Positions 31,842 to 43,700 of a stretch of 64,000 nucleotides of DNA are shown here, one piece after another. The position numbers and the translations under genes were made by a program. The notes under the pieces were generated by a model. It was given only the letters and a program-made list of their open reading frames with translations. It was not told where the DNA came from and did not search any database. Source of the DNA: Bufo bufo (Eukaryota > Chordata > Amphibia > Anura > Bufonidae); NCBI RefSeq assembly GCF_905171765.1, contig NC_053390.1:304056622-304120621 (forward strand), given 5' to 3'. The number at the start of each line of letters is the position of its first letter. The first letter of the stretch is position 1.

Positions 31842-34246
31842 CTGTGACTGCTGCTGAACCTTGGGTAGCGTAGCGGTATGACGTAGCGGAGCAGCTACGT
31901 GGGTGTACCGCGCGTCCGTATGGGAACCGCCCCCAACCCGCCTCACCTCGGCGTCTCGGCGTCTCGGCCCCTCATCACCTCGCTCCCTCCAGCGCAGCTC
32001 ACATTGGCGCCGGATTGGAGTTGCTAGCAGCTGTCATGATACTGGGCTGCGCGCAGGGTGAGGGGACCGAGTAAAGATCAAGGCACACACACCGGCTATG
32101 TCCTGCTATGGATCCTGCTATGGATGGACGTGAGAACACCATGCCGCGCTGACTCGGACCACTACTTGCCTGAATCTGCAATCTGCCTGATCCTGCAATC
32201 GTACCACACATCCAACTGGCCCTCCTCCCCCGGAAAGAGCCTGATGTTCGGCTACATCCTGTAATATATGAGACCGCGGAAGGCTGTGATCGTGCATGAT
32301 GTTGGCCGCTGAATACTGCGAACATATATTGGCGGCGACACATCTCTCCCCGGCCGGCTGGCTGAAAATTTGGTGAGACCGCTCCTGTCTTAGCCTACCC
32401 ACTGTCACCTCTCCTTGCTAACTAACGTCGTTATACTAACCTTGAGTGAAAGAGGGTTGTTGACCGGGTGTGGGTGCAGGTTACCATACCTGCTGGGACT
32501 GCGTCTCTGGTGTGCCTTGTGGGAAAAGCCATATGGGACTGCCCTATATCATCCCTAGTGAAGTTGACGGCTGAAAAGTGAGGCCCGGCCTCCCCAGCAT
32601 AGGGGTACGAGCGTGCTGGGTACTACGGGGCCTTCTCATTTCTTCCAACCCCACTGCCCCCGCACGGCTAAGTCCATATATAGTCGTCATTCTGATGGAG
32701 AACTAACTGTTCCCCCCAGGGCCTTGGAGTTTGGAGCTCGGTCTTTGATGCTTCAGGGTATCATTGCCCGTTATAACCCCTACATTAACCTAACGGAGGG
32801 TCCAACATTTGGATTAACTTTTACGCCCTACCCTTTTAGGTAGAAGGGCAGAAAACTGGCGGAACTGTCCGTGCGACAATCCGTGTTGTGGACTACATTG
32901 TGAACCATATTGACATCTCAAATCGGGGTCATAACTCGCTGACTCAATTGGGGGTATAAATTGCTAAAATCCCAAACTGGGGGTGGAAATTGGCACAGTA
33001 GAGGGGTATGGGGGGAGCGGCGAAGAGGGCTGCGACTTGATTGCCGACCCCACCGCATCATTGCCCTGAGCAAATACCCAACCTCCGCTAATAACTTGCT
33101 CCGTCTTGCATTTACTGGGCAGAGCCTGGATATTTACTGACTCCATGTGTCATTTATATTTGGTGTTACTTTGAATGTTTGTATGTGTTTTCGGTCGTTG
33201 AAATCTGGTCCGATCAGGAGGGAAAGGGGGTCCTTAGTATAGGCTGGTGCAGGTATACCCCCTTTAGACCGATCTGGGAAAACCCACGCCGAGTATACAT
33301 ATTATCCTATCTCCCAATTGTCTATAAAGTTAGTTGGATAGCCAGTGGTCGACCCTGGTGCTGGGTTGTTTGTGTTGGGGGGTGATACTGAGACCTCGGC
33401 CGCTCTTTGGGATACCCTCTCTCCCTTTGGTCTTTTCCTGCTGTTTATACACGGCCTGCCTCTGCAGGCCAGATCTGAGATAATATGCCTCCCAAATACA
33501 ATAGGAGATCTGTGGGAGTGGGGTCCCCTAAGGCAGGCGACGGAAATAGCCCACAGGCGAGAATAGATAAATATTTGAAATCGCCCCCACCTAAACATAG
33601 AGGGAGAAAGAGAATGCCAGAGCCGGCGGAAACGCAGGTGGACCCGCCGGCGCAGATAGAACAGCACATGGGATCTGACAGGGGTAGACTTGATATTATA
33701 GACAACAAACTGGCGGACATACTGACGCTTGTTCAGACCACCAACCAATCAGTCTCAGATATCGCCAACACGGTAAAGACACTACAGCTGGAGTTAACCC
33801 GCATTAGAGATGACATGAACAAAATTAGGGCTAACATTAAGGATGTAGAAACTGGTCTATCGGAGGTTCAAATAGAACAGCGAAAGATGACCAAAAAAAT
33901 AGATGATTTGGATAAAGAAAACAAACGGATTAACGCGAGACTAACAGATATGGAGGATAGAACACGTTGTAACAACTTGAGAATGGTGGGCTTCCCTGAG
34001 GGTGTGGAGGGGGGGAACCCCGTGGAGTTTATGCAAAAGTGGTTGATTGACACGTTGGGAATTAGCGGGGATACCCCCGCGCTTTGTGTGGAAAGAGCGC
34101 ACAGAATTCCCGCTAAAAAAAACCCACCGGGCGGCCCCCCTCGATCCCTCCTGATTAGAATAATTTCCTCGAGTGATAGAGACTGGGTGTTACGGCGTAA
34201 GAGGGAACTAAAAGAGATTGCCCTTAACGGGCATGGGATACAAATA

Positions 34247-35809
34247 CACTGCGTGCAGAATTATTAGGCAAATGAGTATTTTGACCACATCATCCTCTTT
34301 ATGCATGTTGTCTTACTCCAAGCTGTATAGGCTCGAAAGCCTACTACCAATTAAGCATATTAGGTGATGTGCATCTCTGTAATGAGAAGGGGTGTGGTCT
34401 AATGACATCAACACCCTATATTAGGTGTGCATAATTATTAGGCAACTTCCTTTCCTTTGGCAAAATGGGTCAAAAGAAGGACTTGACAGGCTCAGAAAAG
34501 TCAAAAATAGTGAGATATCTTGCAGAGGGATGCAGCACTCTTAAAATTGCAAAGCTTCTGAAGCGTGATCATCGAACAATCAAGCGTTTCATTCAAAATA
34601 GTCAACAGGGTCGCAAGAAGCGTGTGGAAAAACCAAGGCGCAAAATAACTGCCCATGAACTGAGAAAAGTCAAGCGTGCAGCTGCCAAGATGCCACTTGC
34701 CACCAGTTTGGCCATATTTCAGAGCTGCAACATCACTGGAGTGCCCAAAAGCACAAGGTGTGCAATACTCAGAGACATGGCCAAGGTAAGAAAGGCTGAA
34801 AGACGACCACCACTGAACAAGACACACAAGCTGAAACGTCAAGACTGGGCCAAGAAATATCTCAAGACTGATTTTTCTAAGGTTTTATGGACTGATGAAA
34901 TGAGAGTGAGTCTTGATGGGCCAGATGGATGGGCCCGTGGCTGGATTGGTAAAGGGCAGAGAGCTCCAGTCCGACTCAGACGCCAGCAAGGTGGAGGTGG
35001 AGTACTGGTTTGGGCTGGTATCATTAAAGATGAGCTTGTGGGGCATTTTCGGGTTGAGGATGGAGTCAAGCTCAACTCCCAGTCCTACTGCCAGTTTCTG
35101 GAAGACACCTTCTTCAAGCAGTGGTACAGGAAGAAGTCTGCATCCTTCAAGAAAAACATGATTTTCATGCAGGACAATGCTCCATCACACGCGTCCAAGT
35201 ACTCCACAGCGTGGCTGGCAAGAAAGGGTATAAAAGAAGAAAATCTAATGACATGGCCTCCTTGTTCACCTGATCTGAACCCCATTGAGAACCTGTGGTC
35301 CATCATCAAATGTGAGATTTACAAGGAGGGAAAACAGTACACCTCTCTGAACAGTGTCTGGGAGGCTGTGGTTGCTGCTGCACGCAATGTTGATGGTGAA
35401 CAGATCAAAACACTGACAGAATCCATGGATGGCAGGCTTTTGAGTGTCCTTGCAAAGAAAGGTGGCTATATTGGTCACTGATTTGTTTTTGTTTTGTTTT
35501 TGAATGTCAGAAATGTATATTTGTGAATGTTGAGATGTTATATTGGTTTCACTGGTAAAAATAAATAATTGAAATGGGTATATATTTGTTTTTTGTTAAG
35601 TTGCCTAATAATTATGCACAGTAATAGTCACCTGCACACACAGATATCCCCCTAAAATAGCTAAAACTAAAAACAAACTAAAAACTACTTCCAAAAATAT
35701 TCAGCTTTGATATTAATGAGTTTTTTGGGTTCATTGAGAACATGGTTGTTGTTCAATAATAAAATTAATCCTCAAAAATACAACTTGCCTAATAATTCTG
35801 CACTCCCTG
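34247..35809 (+). mobile_element. DD37E Tc1/mariner transposon, copy 2
   Basis: Complete 1563-bp element in L1 ORF1, flanked by TA (34245-34246 and 35810-35811). The left end is CACTGCGTGCAGAATTATTA and the right end is the complement of CAGGGAGTGCAGAATTATTA. The orientation is the same as the host L1. Confidence 0.96.
34465..35481 (+). CDS. Tc1/mariner DD37E transposase, intact, 338 aa
   Basis: Same protein as at 15864-16880, with WTDEMRV, MQDNAPSH and SPDLNPIEN catalytic motifs in DD37E spacing and no stop or frameshift. Visible differences are DGWARG for DGCARG, GHFRVED for GPFRVED, and TWPPCSPD. The substitution at GHF is outside the catalytic triad. Being in a young L1 copy and nearly identical to two other copies, it points to recent activity of the family. 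Confidence 0.95.
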   Translation: MGQKKDLTGSEKSKIVRYLAEGCSTLKIAKLLKRDHRTIKRFIQNSQQGRKKRVEKPRRKITAHELRKVKRAAAKMPLATSLAIFQSCNITGVPKSTRCAILRDMAKVRKAERRPPLNKTHKLKRQDWAKKYLKTDFSKVLWTDEMRVSLDGPDGWARGWIGKGQRAPVRLRRQQGGGGVLVWAGIIKDELVGHFRVEDGVKLNSQSYCQFLEDTFFKQWYRKKSASFKKNMIFMQDNAPSHASKYSTAWLARKGIKEENLMTWPPCSPDLNPIENLWSIIKCEIYKEGKQYTSLNSVWEAVVAAARNVDGEQIKTLTESMDGRLLSVLAKKGGYIGH

Positions 35810-36271
35810 TATATCCTGATTTCTCTAGGGACACTCAAAATAAGCGTAGGGAATATGTCGACATCAAGAAAAGGCTACGAGATGGTAACATTAAATACTC
35901 TATGCTATACCCCGCTAAGTTAAGAGTGGTCTATAGGGACACTGTAATGTTCTTCCACTCACCCAGAGAAGCCCTAGAATGGTTAGATACGGTCAGGGAT
36001 TAGATATTATGAGGCTGATTGATCCGGTGGGAGGATGGTCCGATGTAGGGGGAGGGGGGATGCGGGGGGCGGCCCATGGACGGATGGGCGTAATGTAAGA
36101 GGTTGACAAGATGCGCTGCATCAGTGAACCAAGTAGGGGGTTACGTGGGGGTGGGGGAGAGGGGTGGGGGGTGGTTGTGACGGGGAGCGGCATGGGGTGG
36201 AGGGGGTGGGATCTGGCCTGGGAACGGCTGCCTTTGGGGGGCGGCGGACGACTCCTTTATAGCTCCATAAC

Positions 36272-39200
36272 ATGACTAATAATACAGTAGTAATATCGAA
36301 CGTGCGTGGACTGGGAGATGAACAAAACGGGTCGTGGTCTTTGACCGGATTATTCGGTACCTCCCTGCAATAGTTGCTCTACTGGAAACGCATGCTACAC
36401 CAGAGATTCCACCATATCTAATAAAGAGATGGGCGGGCCATCAGTTCCACTCCGGTTTCTCGACATATTCTCGAGGGATTAGTGTATATGTACATCAAAG
36501 TATTGACTTTATCCTATTGGACCAGTCAATTGATAGAGACGGGAGATATATCTTCCTCCATGCTCGATGGAATGGTAGAAAGTGTGTCTTAGCTTTTCTG
36601 CATATCCCCCCACCATTTGCAATGACAGTCCTAAACCAGTTGATAATTTTTCTGCATAGTAGAGACCGGTCCCCGGTATTATTGTGCGGAGATTTTAACT
36701 GTGTACTGGACCCCGCGCTGGATAGAATCTCAACTGTGGGGATAACTGGGCAGGGAAAGCACGCCCTACTACGAGGGTTCTGCGAGGAGATAGGATTAAC
36801 AGATGTCTGGCGATGGCTTTATGGTAACAAACAGGTCTTCTCTTGTTTTAGTAAAACATATAGTGCTATGTCCAGAATTGATATGGCCTTGGCCAGTGGC
36901 GAGATGCTCGACGCCATTGTGAAAATGACGTATGAGATCCATGGTATCTCGGATCACTCACCGATATTACTGGTGATGAAGACTGGGCAACAATCCGGTA
37001 TTACCCGCTCGTTCAGGTTGAACGAGCACTGGTTAACCATATTAAATGATTCCGTAGGCATTGATAAGGAACTTACACAATTCTGGCAAGAAAATATTGG
37101 CACAACACATATCCACTTTGTATGGGACGCAATGAAGGCTTTTATTCGCGGGTTATACTTTAGCAGAATTAAAAAGGAAAAAAATGAATTTTTTAAAGAG
37201 CAAAAAAATCTGGAAGCAAATATTGCATACTTGGAAGGTAGGATTCGAATTAATAACGACGCGAACACACGTGCCAAGGTAAAATCCGCCAAGGACCACT
37301 ATATAACTTTTATGGAGAAAAAAGCCCAGAACCAACTATTTTTTAGGGGCTACAAACATTTCTGTGAGGGAGGCACCCCAGGTAAACTATTGGTCTCCAT
37401 AATAACGAATCAAAAGGCCCCCCAAAAGATTAGACAAATTCTGGCAGGTGATGGCCGTAGACTGGAAAGAGGGGTGGAGATGGAGGGAGAATTCTTAAAA
37501 TATTTCAATAATCTTTATCGTTCCGGGCTCGTTGACACAGGGACAAAGATAGACGAATTTCTAAAACAGGTTAAGATCCCCGTGCTGTCGGACCCGGACT
37601 CGGCCCTCTTGTGTGCCCCCATCTCCTTGGGAGAATTACAGGCGGTTACGCAGGAGGCCCGGGGCTCTTCGGTGTCCGGACCGGATGGGCTCCCGTATGG
37701 CATATACAAGAGCCATGCGGGGGTCCTCCTGCCCGGGTTGCTGCAGGTCCTGAATGAATCCAGTAAATGTGGAAAGTTGCCCCCGTCCTTGTCCGAGGCA
37801 ACTATTACGCTGATCCTTAAGAAGGGGAAAAATGGAAATAAAGTTGAAGCCTACCGTCCTATATCACTGCTCAATGCAGATTACAAAATAATCGCAAAAG
37901 TCCTAGCCAATAGGTTAAAAAAAGTAATAGCCGACATAGTCCATATAGACCAGACAGGGTTAGTCCCTGGGCGACAGATCCAGACCAATATACGCCGCAC
38001 CATTATTAATATCCAGATTGGGGGGGGAGAGGACAGCTCCATCCTGTCCTTAGACGCCGCTAAGGCGTTTGACCGGGTGGAGTGGTCCTTCCTCTGGCGG
38101 GTCATGCATAGGATGAATCTGGGTCAAAAATTTATCGAATGGGTTAAATTGCTATATAGTGGACCAATGGCCAGAATTAACATTAATGGGGTGCTTACCC
38201 CTGCCTTTTCCCTAAAACGGGGGACACGACAGGGGTGCCCGCTCTCTCCACTCCTCTTTTCAGTCTTTATGGAACCTCTCGCTTGTAGGATACGTGCCGA
38301 GCCGAGCATTGTGGGATTCGGTGGTAGGGGGACGGAGGACAAGATCTGCCTGTATGCGGATGACGTTTTGCTCTATCTGAATGATGGATGGAGAAGCGTC
38401 CCTGGTATTATGCGAATAATAGAGGAGTTTGGTAGCGTTGCCGGATACGAGATAAACTGGGCAAAGTCTGTCCTCTTCCCCCTTAACCGGATGCCTCCCC
38501 TAAATGACCTCAAGGTCAGAATCATCGCGCCAACGGACCACATAGAATATCTAGGGATAAAAATTGGTAGCACTATTAGGGAGTATAACACATTAAACAT
38601 CACTCCCCTAATTGGGAAAATAAGGGAGAAGATTAGGGTTTGGCAGAAACTCCCGCTCTCCCAGGTCAACAGAATTGCGCTGATCAAAATGGTCTTGTTG
38701 CCCTGGATACTGTACACGGTCAGTTCTTGCCCTGCCTGGATCGAAGATAGTGTTTTTAATTTGATTGATCGATTGATTAATGACCTAATATGGGGCAGGA
38801 AAAGGGTCCGCATTAAGTTACAATATTTACGAATGGCTGCAAGTAATGGCGGCCTTGGCCTGCCTCATTTTCAAAGCTATTATCTGTGCTCACAATTACA
38901 GTGGTGTATTAATATGGGGGATGGTGCATTAATATCCCATATTATAGGACAATGCCAACAGTCTACACATAATATATTCAACATACTGGAATCCAGACTC
39001 CTCGAGCGTGTGGACTATTCTTGTCCTATTGGTTCAGCGCTGCAGAAGGCCTGGAAAAAAATTAAGGAATTTACCCAGGCTCCTCAAGTTCTGGAATTCA
39101 CCCCGTTATGGGACAACCCTGCGTTAACAGAGTTCTTGGCCCTTAATGAAAACGATTATTGGACACGGAGAGGCATTACGCTATTCTCACACATATGCAC

Positions 39201-40056
39201 GAAAGGGGGAATTAAACCGATAGGGGAATTGTTTTTGCAGACACCAATCACTGCATTAGAACACTATAGATATTTTCAACTACAACATGCACTAACATGT
39301 ACGCTTAAAAAAACGTCCTTGGAAATAAGCACTCAGAGATTCGTATCACTTTGTTATAATACAGTGGGAAAAAAAGTTAGGGTTTCACTACTTTATAGGA
39401 GACTTACTGAGGAATTAAGCACGGTCACTAAATTTAAAAGTGTATTCAGCATTTTTGGCAGACTAGATGGGCCAAATGGTTCTTATCTGCCGACACATTC
39501 TATGTTTATGTTTCTATGTTTCTATGTAGATAAATGGAATGCGGATATAGGGGAATGTAACCCCTCACAATGGCGGGAAATATATCAAAATATCAAGAAG
39601 GCTTCCTTTTCACGACATCACCGTTTGACCCAATTCAAAATAATACACCGACTATATGTCACCCCGAGTCTCCTATCCAAGATATATAGTAATAAGGGAC
39701 AAGAATTCAGTTGTCTGAAATGCTCCCTTGTAGCTGCAGGGTATGTTCATATGTTGTGGGAGTGCCCAGTCATTAAGAACTTTTGGGATAGTATATTTCA
39801 GGAGCTGGTTGCATTAACTGGGAACAACCCCCCTTTAACCATCCAAGTAGCGTTGCTTGGACTCCTCCCCCTCGAATATAAAAACAAAACAACTAAAAGT
39901 GAGCAGGTCTACTGGCTGAAGGGACTTCTATTGGCCAAGGTAATAATTCTGAGACACTGGGTGAAACATAGACCACCAACAAAATATGAATGGCAAAACT
40001 TAATGGCAAGAGTAACAGACTTTGACATGAGTGACAGAGAGTTGGCACTAAACTGA
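36272..40056 (+). pseudogene. L1/Tx1 ORF2: endonuclease and reverse transcriptase
   Basis: ORF2p nicks the target with an APE-type endonuclease and reverse-transcribes the L1 RNA. ATG at 36272 gives MTNNTVVISNVRGLGDEQ. A single missing A in the run at 36324-36327 shifts the frame, after which about 1240 codons are open (VVFDRIIRYLPAIVALLETH onward).

Endonuclease motifs: LLETHA, LLCGDFNCVLDP, YSAMSRIDMALAS, ISDHSPILL. RT motifs: YRPISLLNADYKI, SLDAAKAFDRVEW, GTRQGCPLSPLLF, and the catalytic LYADDVLLY. A C-terminal Cys/His knuckle is seen at CLKCSL...HMLWECP. About 24 residues near 39455-39526 come from an inserted CR1 tail. Apart from the one-base loss the frame is whole. Confidence 0.9.
39455..39526 (+). 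mobile_element. CR1 3' tail fragment, in frame within ORF2
   Basis: GGCAGACTAGATGGGCCAAA through TTCTATGTTTCTATG matches the 3' end of the CR1 copy at 11598-11652 almost base for base, including the terminal TTCTATG repeats. About 72 bases long, read in ORF2 as GRLDGPNGSYLPTHSMFM then FLCFYV. The reading frame stays open on both sides. Confidence 0.88.
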
Positions 40057-40238
40057 AGTGTTTTTTTGACATTGATGTCTATGTGTGTATGCACGCAGCC
40101 CGGTCACAAGGGATATACTGTATAGATGTACCTGTTGTATGTCCACACTCTCTGTGACCAGATTCTTTTTTATATTGTTTTGGCTTAAGAAAATCAATAA
40201 AGATATTTATAATAAAAAAAAAAAAAACTGTGACTGCT

Positions 40239-40430
40239 AGCAGCTGTAGAGAGTACTTAGGTGTTATTTAATGCAAAGGTGTCTCGTCAGCCTCATATGA
40301 CGAGTGGTGGTGGCAGCTAAAATTTATCAGTTTCAGGAAGGAGTGCTGACAGAGGGAGGTCCAGTATGACCCGGCAGGCTCCCCTCCTGAATCTTAGTCC
40401 CTGATCCTGACATTTTGGTTGAAGGTGAGA
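40239..40430. other. Target sequence of the L1, no feature recognised
   Basis: Short spacer with CGTCAGCCTCATATGACGAG and TGGTGGTGGCAGC. It would continue the 30725-31841 sequence before the L1 inserted. No gene seen. Confidence 0.3.
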
Positions 40431-40904
40431 AAATGCTTGTACATGCCCTCATCATCTTCCACCTAGACTTCTGCAACATTCTCCTCTTTGGCCTTCCATC
40501 TAGCACTCTTGCAACCTTCCAATCTATCCTCAACTCTGCTGCCCGACTAATTCACCTCCCACCCAGTTACTTCTCTGCCTCTCCCCTCTCCCAATCCCTT
40601 CACTGGCTCCCCATTGCCCAGCGAATTCAGTTCAAAATACTAACAAATACATACAAGGCCGTCCACAACCTGTCCCCTCCCTACATTTCTGAGCTACTTT
40701 CCCGATACATCCCCACACGCAATCTCTGATCCTCACAAGACCTCCTTCTCTCCTCTTATCACCTCTTCCCACAATCGCCTCCAGATTTCTCCCGCGCATC
40801 CCCCACACTCTGGAGCTCGCTACCCCAACATATCAGACTCTCACCTACAGTGGTATCCTTCAAAAGAAACCTGAAAACCCACCTCTTCAGACAAGCCTAC
40901 AAAC
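40431..40904 (+). pseudogene. L2-like LINE reverse transcriptase C-terminal fragment
   Basis: Reads HALIIFHLDFCNILLFGLPS, then SAARLIHLPP, LHWLPIAQRIQFKILTNTYK, PPYISELLSRYIP, WSSLPQHIR and KRNLKTHLFRQAY. These are the hallmarks of the C-terminal region of L2-type LINE ORF2. An in-frame TGA near 40727 replaces the usual Arg codon (consistent with CpG decay). The fragment ends where the Penelope-like element begins (about 40905). Confidence 0.85.
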
Positions 40905-41011
40905 AGTAATTCACAAAAGAAATCAGCCGGCACTCACTCTCTTTGCACGCCGCACGGGATAGGAAGCGATCTCCACGTATAATCAAGGAAAAATCCCAGC
41001 AGTCGTGTCTA

Positions 41012-41827
41012 CAGGGTGGGCCATTTATATGGATACACCTTAATAAAATGGGAATGGTTGGTGATATTAACTTCCTGTTTGTGGCACATTAGTATATGTG
41101 AGGGGGGAAACTTTTCAAGATGGGTGATGACCATGGCGGCCATTTTGAAGTCGGCCATTTAACGTAACTTTATTCTTTCATGAGTTATTTACAAGTTTCT
41201 GACCACTTATAAAATGTGTTCAATGTGCTGCCCATTGTGTTGGATTGTCAATGCAACCCTCTTCTCCCACTCTTCACACACTGATAGCAACACCGCAGGA
41301 GAAATGCTAGCACAGGCTTCCAGTATCCGTAGTTTCAGGTGCTGCACATCTCGTATCTTCACAGCATAGATGATTGCCTTCAGATGATACGAGATGTGCA
41401 GCACCTGAAACTACGGATACTGGAAGCCTGTGCTAGCATTTCTCCTGCAGTGTTGCTATCAGTGTGTGAAGAGTGGGAGAAAAGGGTTGCATTGACAATC
41501 CAACACAATGGGCAGCACATTAAACACATTTTGTAAGTGGTCAGAAACTTGTAAATAACTCATGAAAGAATAAGGTTACGTTAAAACCAAGCACACCATT
41601 GTTTTTCTTGTGAAATTCCCAATAAGTTTGATGTGTCAAATGACCCTCTTCCTATTGAAAAAACAAAAGTTGGATTCAAAATGGCCGACTTCAAAATGGC
41701 TGCCATGGTCACCACCCATCTTGAAAAGTTTCCCCCCTCACATATACTAATGTGCCACAAACAGGAAGTTAATATCATCAACCATTCCCATTTTATTAAG
41801 GTGTATCCATATAAATGGCCCACCCTG
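41012..41827. mobile_element. Mariner foldback derivative in the Penelope pseudo-LTR
   Basis: Flanked by TA (41010-41011 and 41828-41829) with ends CAGGGTGGGCCATTTATATG and its complement. The two halves are inverted copies of one another around 41365-41375. Both arms encode the C-terminal tail of a mariner transposase (RILEACASISPAVLLSV, then CEEWEKRVALTIQHNGQHI). No catalytic domain remains. The right-hand pseudo-LTR at about 54016 shows the uninterrupted site. Confidence 0.9.
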
Positions 41828-42116
41828 TAGAATATTCGTGATGTTTTATTGCATCAAATCAAAGATGTCCTCAATCCAGGACGCATTTTGGCAAGCATGC
41901 CTTTATCAACAGATACAGGTATACTGAAATAACCAAGTATATATAATAGGATAACCCCTCCCCTTATGACGTCATGACCACCTCCCATCCACTCAACAGG
42001 TGGTGGGAGGGGTAAGCAAATGAACAAAGTATTAATCCATGTATCAGAAGCTGACAGACAAAGTACATGTCTCAAACTATGTTTCAAAATACATCAAAGA
42101 TATATATATATATATA

Positions 42117-43698
42117 CACTGCTCAAAAAAATAAAGGGAAAACTTAAACAACACAATGTAACTCCAAGTCAATCACACTTCTGTGAAATCAAACTGTCCA
42201 CTTAGGAAGCAACACTGAGTGACAATCAATTTCACATGCTGTTGTGCAAATGGGATAGACAACAGGTGGAAATTATAGGCAATTAGCAAGACACCCCCAA
42301 TAAAGGAGTGGTTCTGCAGGTGGTCACCACAGACCACTTCTCAGTTCCTATGCTTCCTGGCTGATGTTTTGGTCACTTTTGAATGCTGGCGGTGCTTTAA
42401 CTCTAGTGGTAGCATGAGACGGAGTCTACAACCCACAGAAGTGGCTCAGGTAGTGCAGCTTATCCAGGATGGCACATCAATGCGAGCTGTGGCAAGAAGG
42501 TTTGCTGTGTCTGTCAGCGTAGTGTCCAGAGCATGGAGGCGCTACCAGGAGACAGGCCAGTACATCAGGAGACGTGGAGGAGGCCGTAGGAGGGCAACAA
42601 CCCAGCAGCAGAACCGCTCCCTCCGCCTTTGTGCAAGGAGGAACAGGAGGAGGACTGCCAGAGCCCTGCAAAATGACCTCCAGCAGGCCACAAATGTGCA
42701 TGTGTCTGCTCAAACGGTCAGAAACAGACTCCATGAGGGTGATATGAGGGCCCGACGTCCACAGGTGGGGGTTATGCTTACAGCCCAACACCGTGCAGGA
42801 CGTTTGGCATTTGCCAGAGAACACCAAGATTGGCAAATTTGCCACTGGCGCCCTGTGCTCTTCACAGATGAAAGCAGGTTCACACTGAGCACATGTGACA
42901 GACTAGACAGAGTCTGGAGACGCCGTGGAGAACGTTCTGCTGCCTGCAACATCCTCCAGCATGACCGGTTTGGCATTGCGTCAGTAATGGTGTGGGGTGG
43001 CATTTTTTTGGAGGGCCGCACAGCCCTCCATGTGCTCGCCAGAGAAAGCCTGACTGCCATTAGGTACCGAGATGAGATCCTCAGAACCCTTGTGAGACCA
43101 TATGCTGGTGCGGTTGGCCCTGGGTTCCTCCTAATGCAAGACAATGCTAGAACTCATGTGGCTGGAGTGTGTCAGCAGTTCCTGCAAGACGAAGGCATTG
43201 ATGCTATGGACTGGCCCGCCCGTTCCCCAGACCTGAATCCAATTGAGCCCATCTGGGACATCATGTCTCGCTCTATCAACCAACGTCACGTTGCACCACA
43301 GACTGTCCAGGAGTTGGCAGATGCTTTAGACCAGGTCTGGGAGGAGATCCCTCAGGAGAGCGTCAGCCACCTCATCAGGAGCATGCACAGGCGTTTTAGG
43401 GAGGTCATACAGGCACGTGGAGGTCACACACACTACTGAGCCTCATTTTGACTTGTTTTAAGGACATTACATCAAAGTTGGATCAGCCTGTAGTGTGTTT
43501 TTCCACTTTCATTTTGAGTGTGACTCCAAATCCAGACCTCCATGGGTTGAAAAATTTGATTTCCATTTTTTAATTTTTGTGTGATTTTGTTGTCAGCACA
43601 TTCAACTATGTAAAGAACAAAGTATTTCAGAAGCATATTTAATTAATTCAGATCTAGGATGTGTTATTTTTGTGTTCCCTTTATTTTTTTAAGCAGTG
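42117..43698 (+). mobile_element. DD34E Tc1 transposon
   Basis: Ends CACTGCTCAAAAAAATAAAG and its complement, flanked by TA at 42115-42116 and 43699-43700. It lies in a (TA)n run of the Penelope element. The TA at its right end is also the left target TA of the next transposon. Confidence 0.94.
42414..43439 (+). CDS. Tc1 DD34E transposase, intact, 341 aa
   Basis: A cut-and-paste transposase acting at TA sites. I choose the ATG at 42414 ([20 protein letters not shown]), although the frame is open 15 codons further upstream. Helix-turn-helix motifs ([20 protein letters not shown]) and an Arg-rich hook ([17 protein letters not shown]) are followed by the catalytic motifs [19 protein letters not shown] and [14 protein letters not shown] count 34 residues from the second Asp to the Glu. 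No stop or shift; the protein ends RGGHTHY. It could be active. Confidence 0.95.
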
Positions 43699-43700
43699 TA

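Larger units (their letters stand above)
33485..36003 (+). pseudogene. L1 ORF1 protein, split by a Tc1 insert
   Basis: ORF1p is the RNA-binding chaperone of L1 retrotransposition. The N-terminal part is basic; about residues 60-150 form a coiled coil (IANTVKTLQLELTRIRDDMN and IDDLDKENKRINARL); then comes the RRM-like region (NNLRMVGFPEGVEGGN, VERAHRIPA) and the C-terminal domain (RRKRELKEI, then PDFSRDTQNKRREY and LRVVYRDTVMFFHSP).

The coding sequence is 33485-34246 plus 35812-36003. Removing the Tc1 element and one TA rejoins them in frame with no other lesion, about 317 residues. So the copy was intact when the Tc1 element landed. Confidence 0.9.
31853..40227 (+). mobile_element. Full-length L1/Tx1-clade LINE
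   Basis: An 11-bp duplication CTGTGACTGCT flanks the element (31842-31852 and 40228-40238). It has a GC-rich 5' untranslated region (to 33484), ORF1, ORF2, a short 3' region and a poly(A) tail just before the second duplication. A DD37E Tc1 element interrupts ORF1 and a short CR1 tail lies in ORF2. Two separate ORFs with an APE-type endonuclease and poly(A) tail fit L1/Tx1. Confidence 0.93.

Noticed and set aside
31753..40430. Old LTR retrotransposon around the L1 target (TATTATAAAACTTC and TGGTGGTGGCAGC)
   Set aside because: TATA-like and primer-binding-like words are suggestive, but I found no second LTR, coding region or clear borders.
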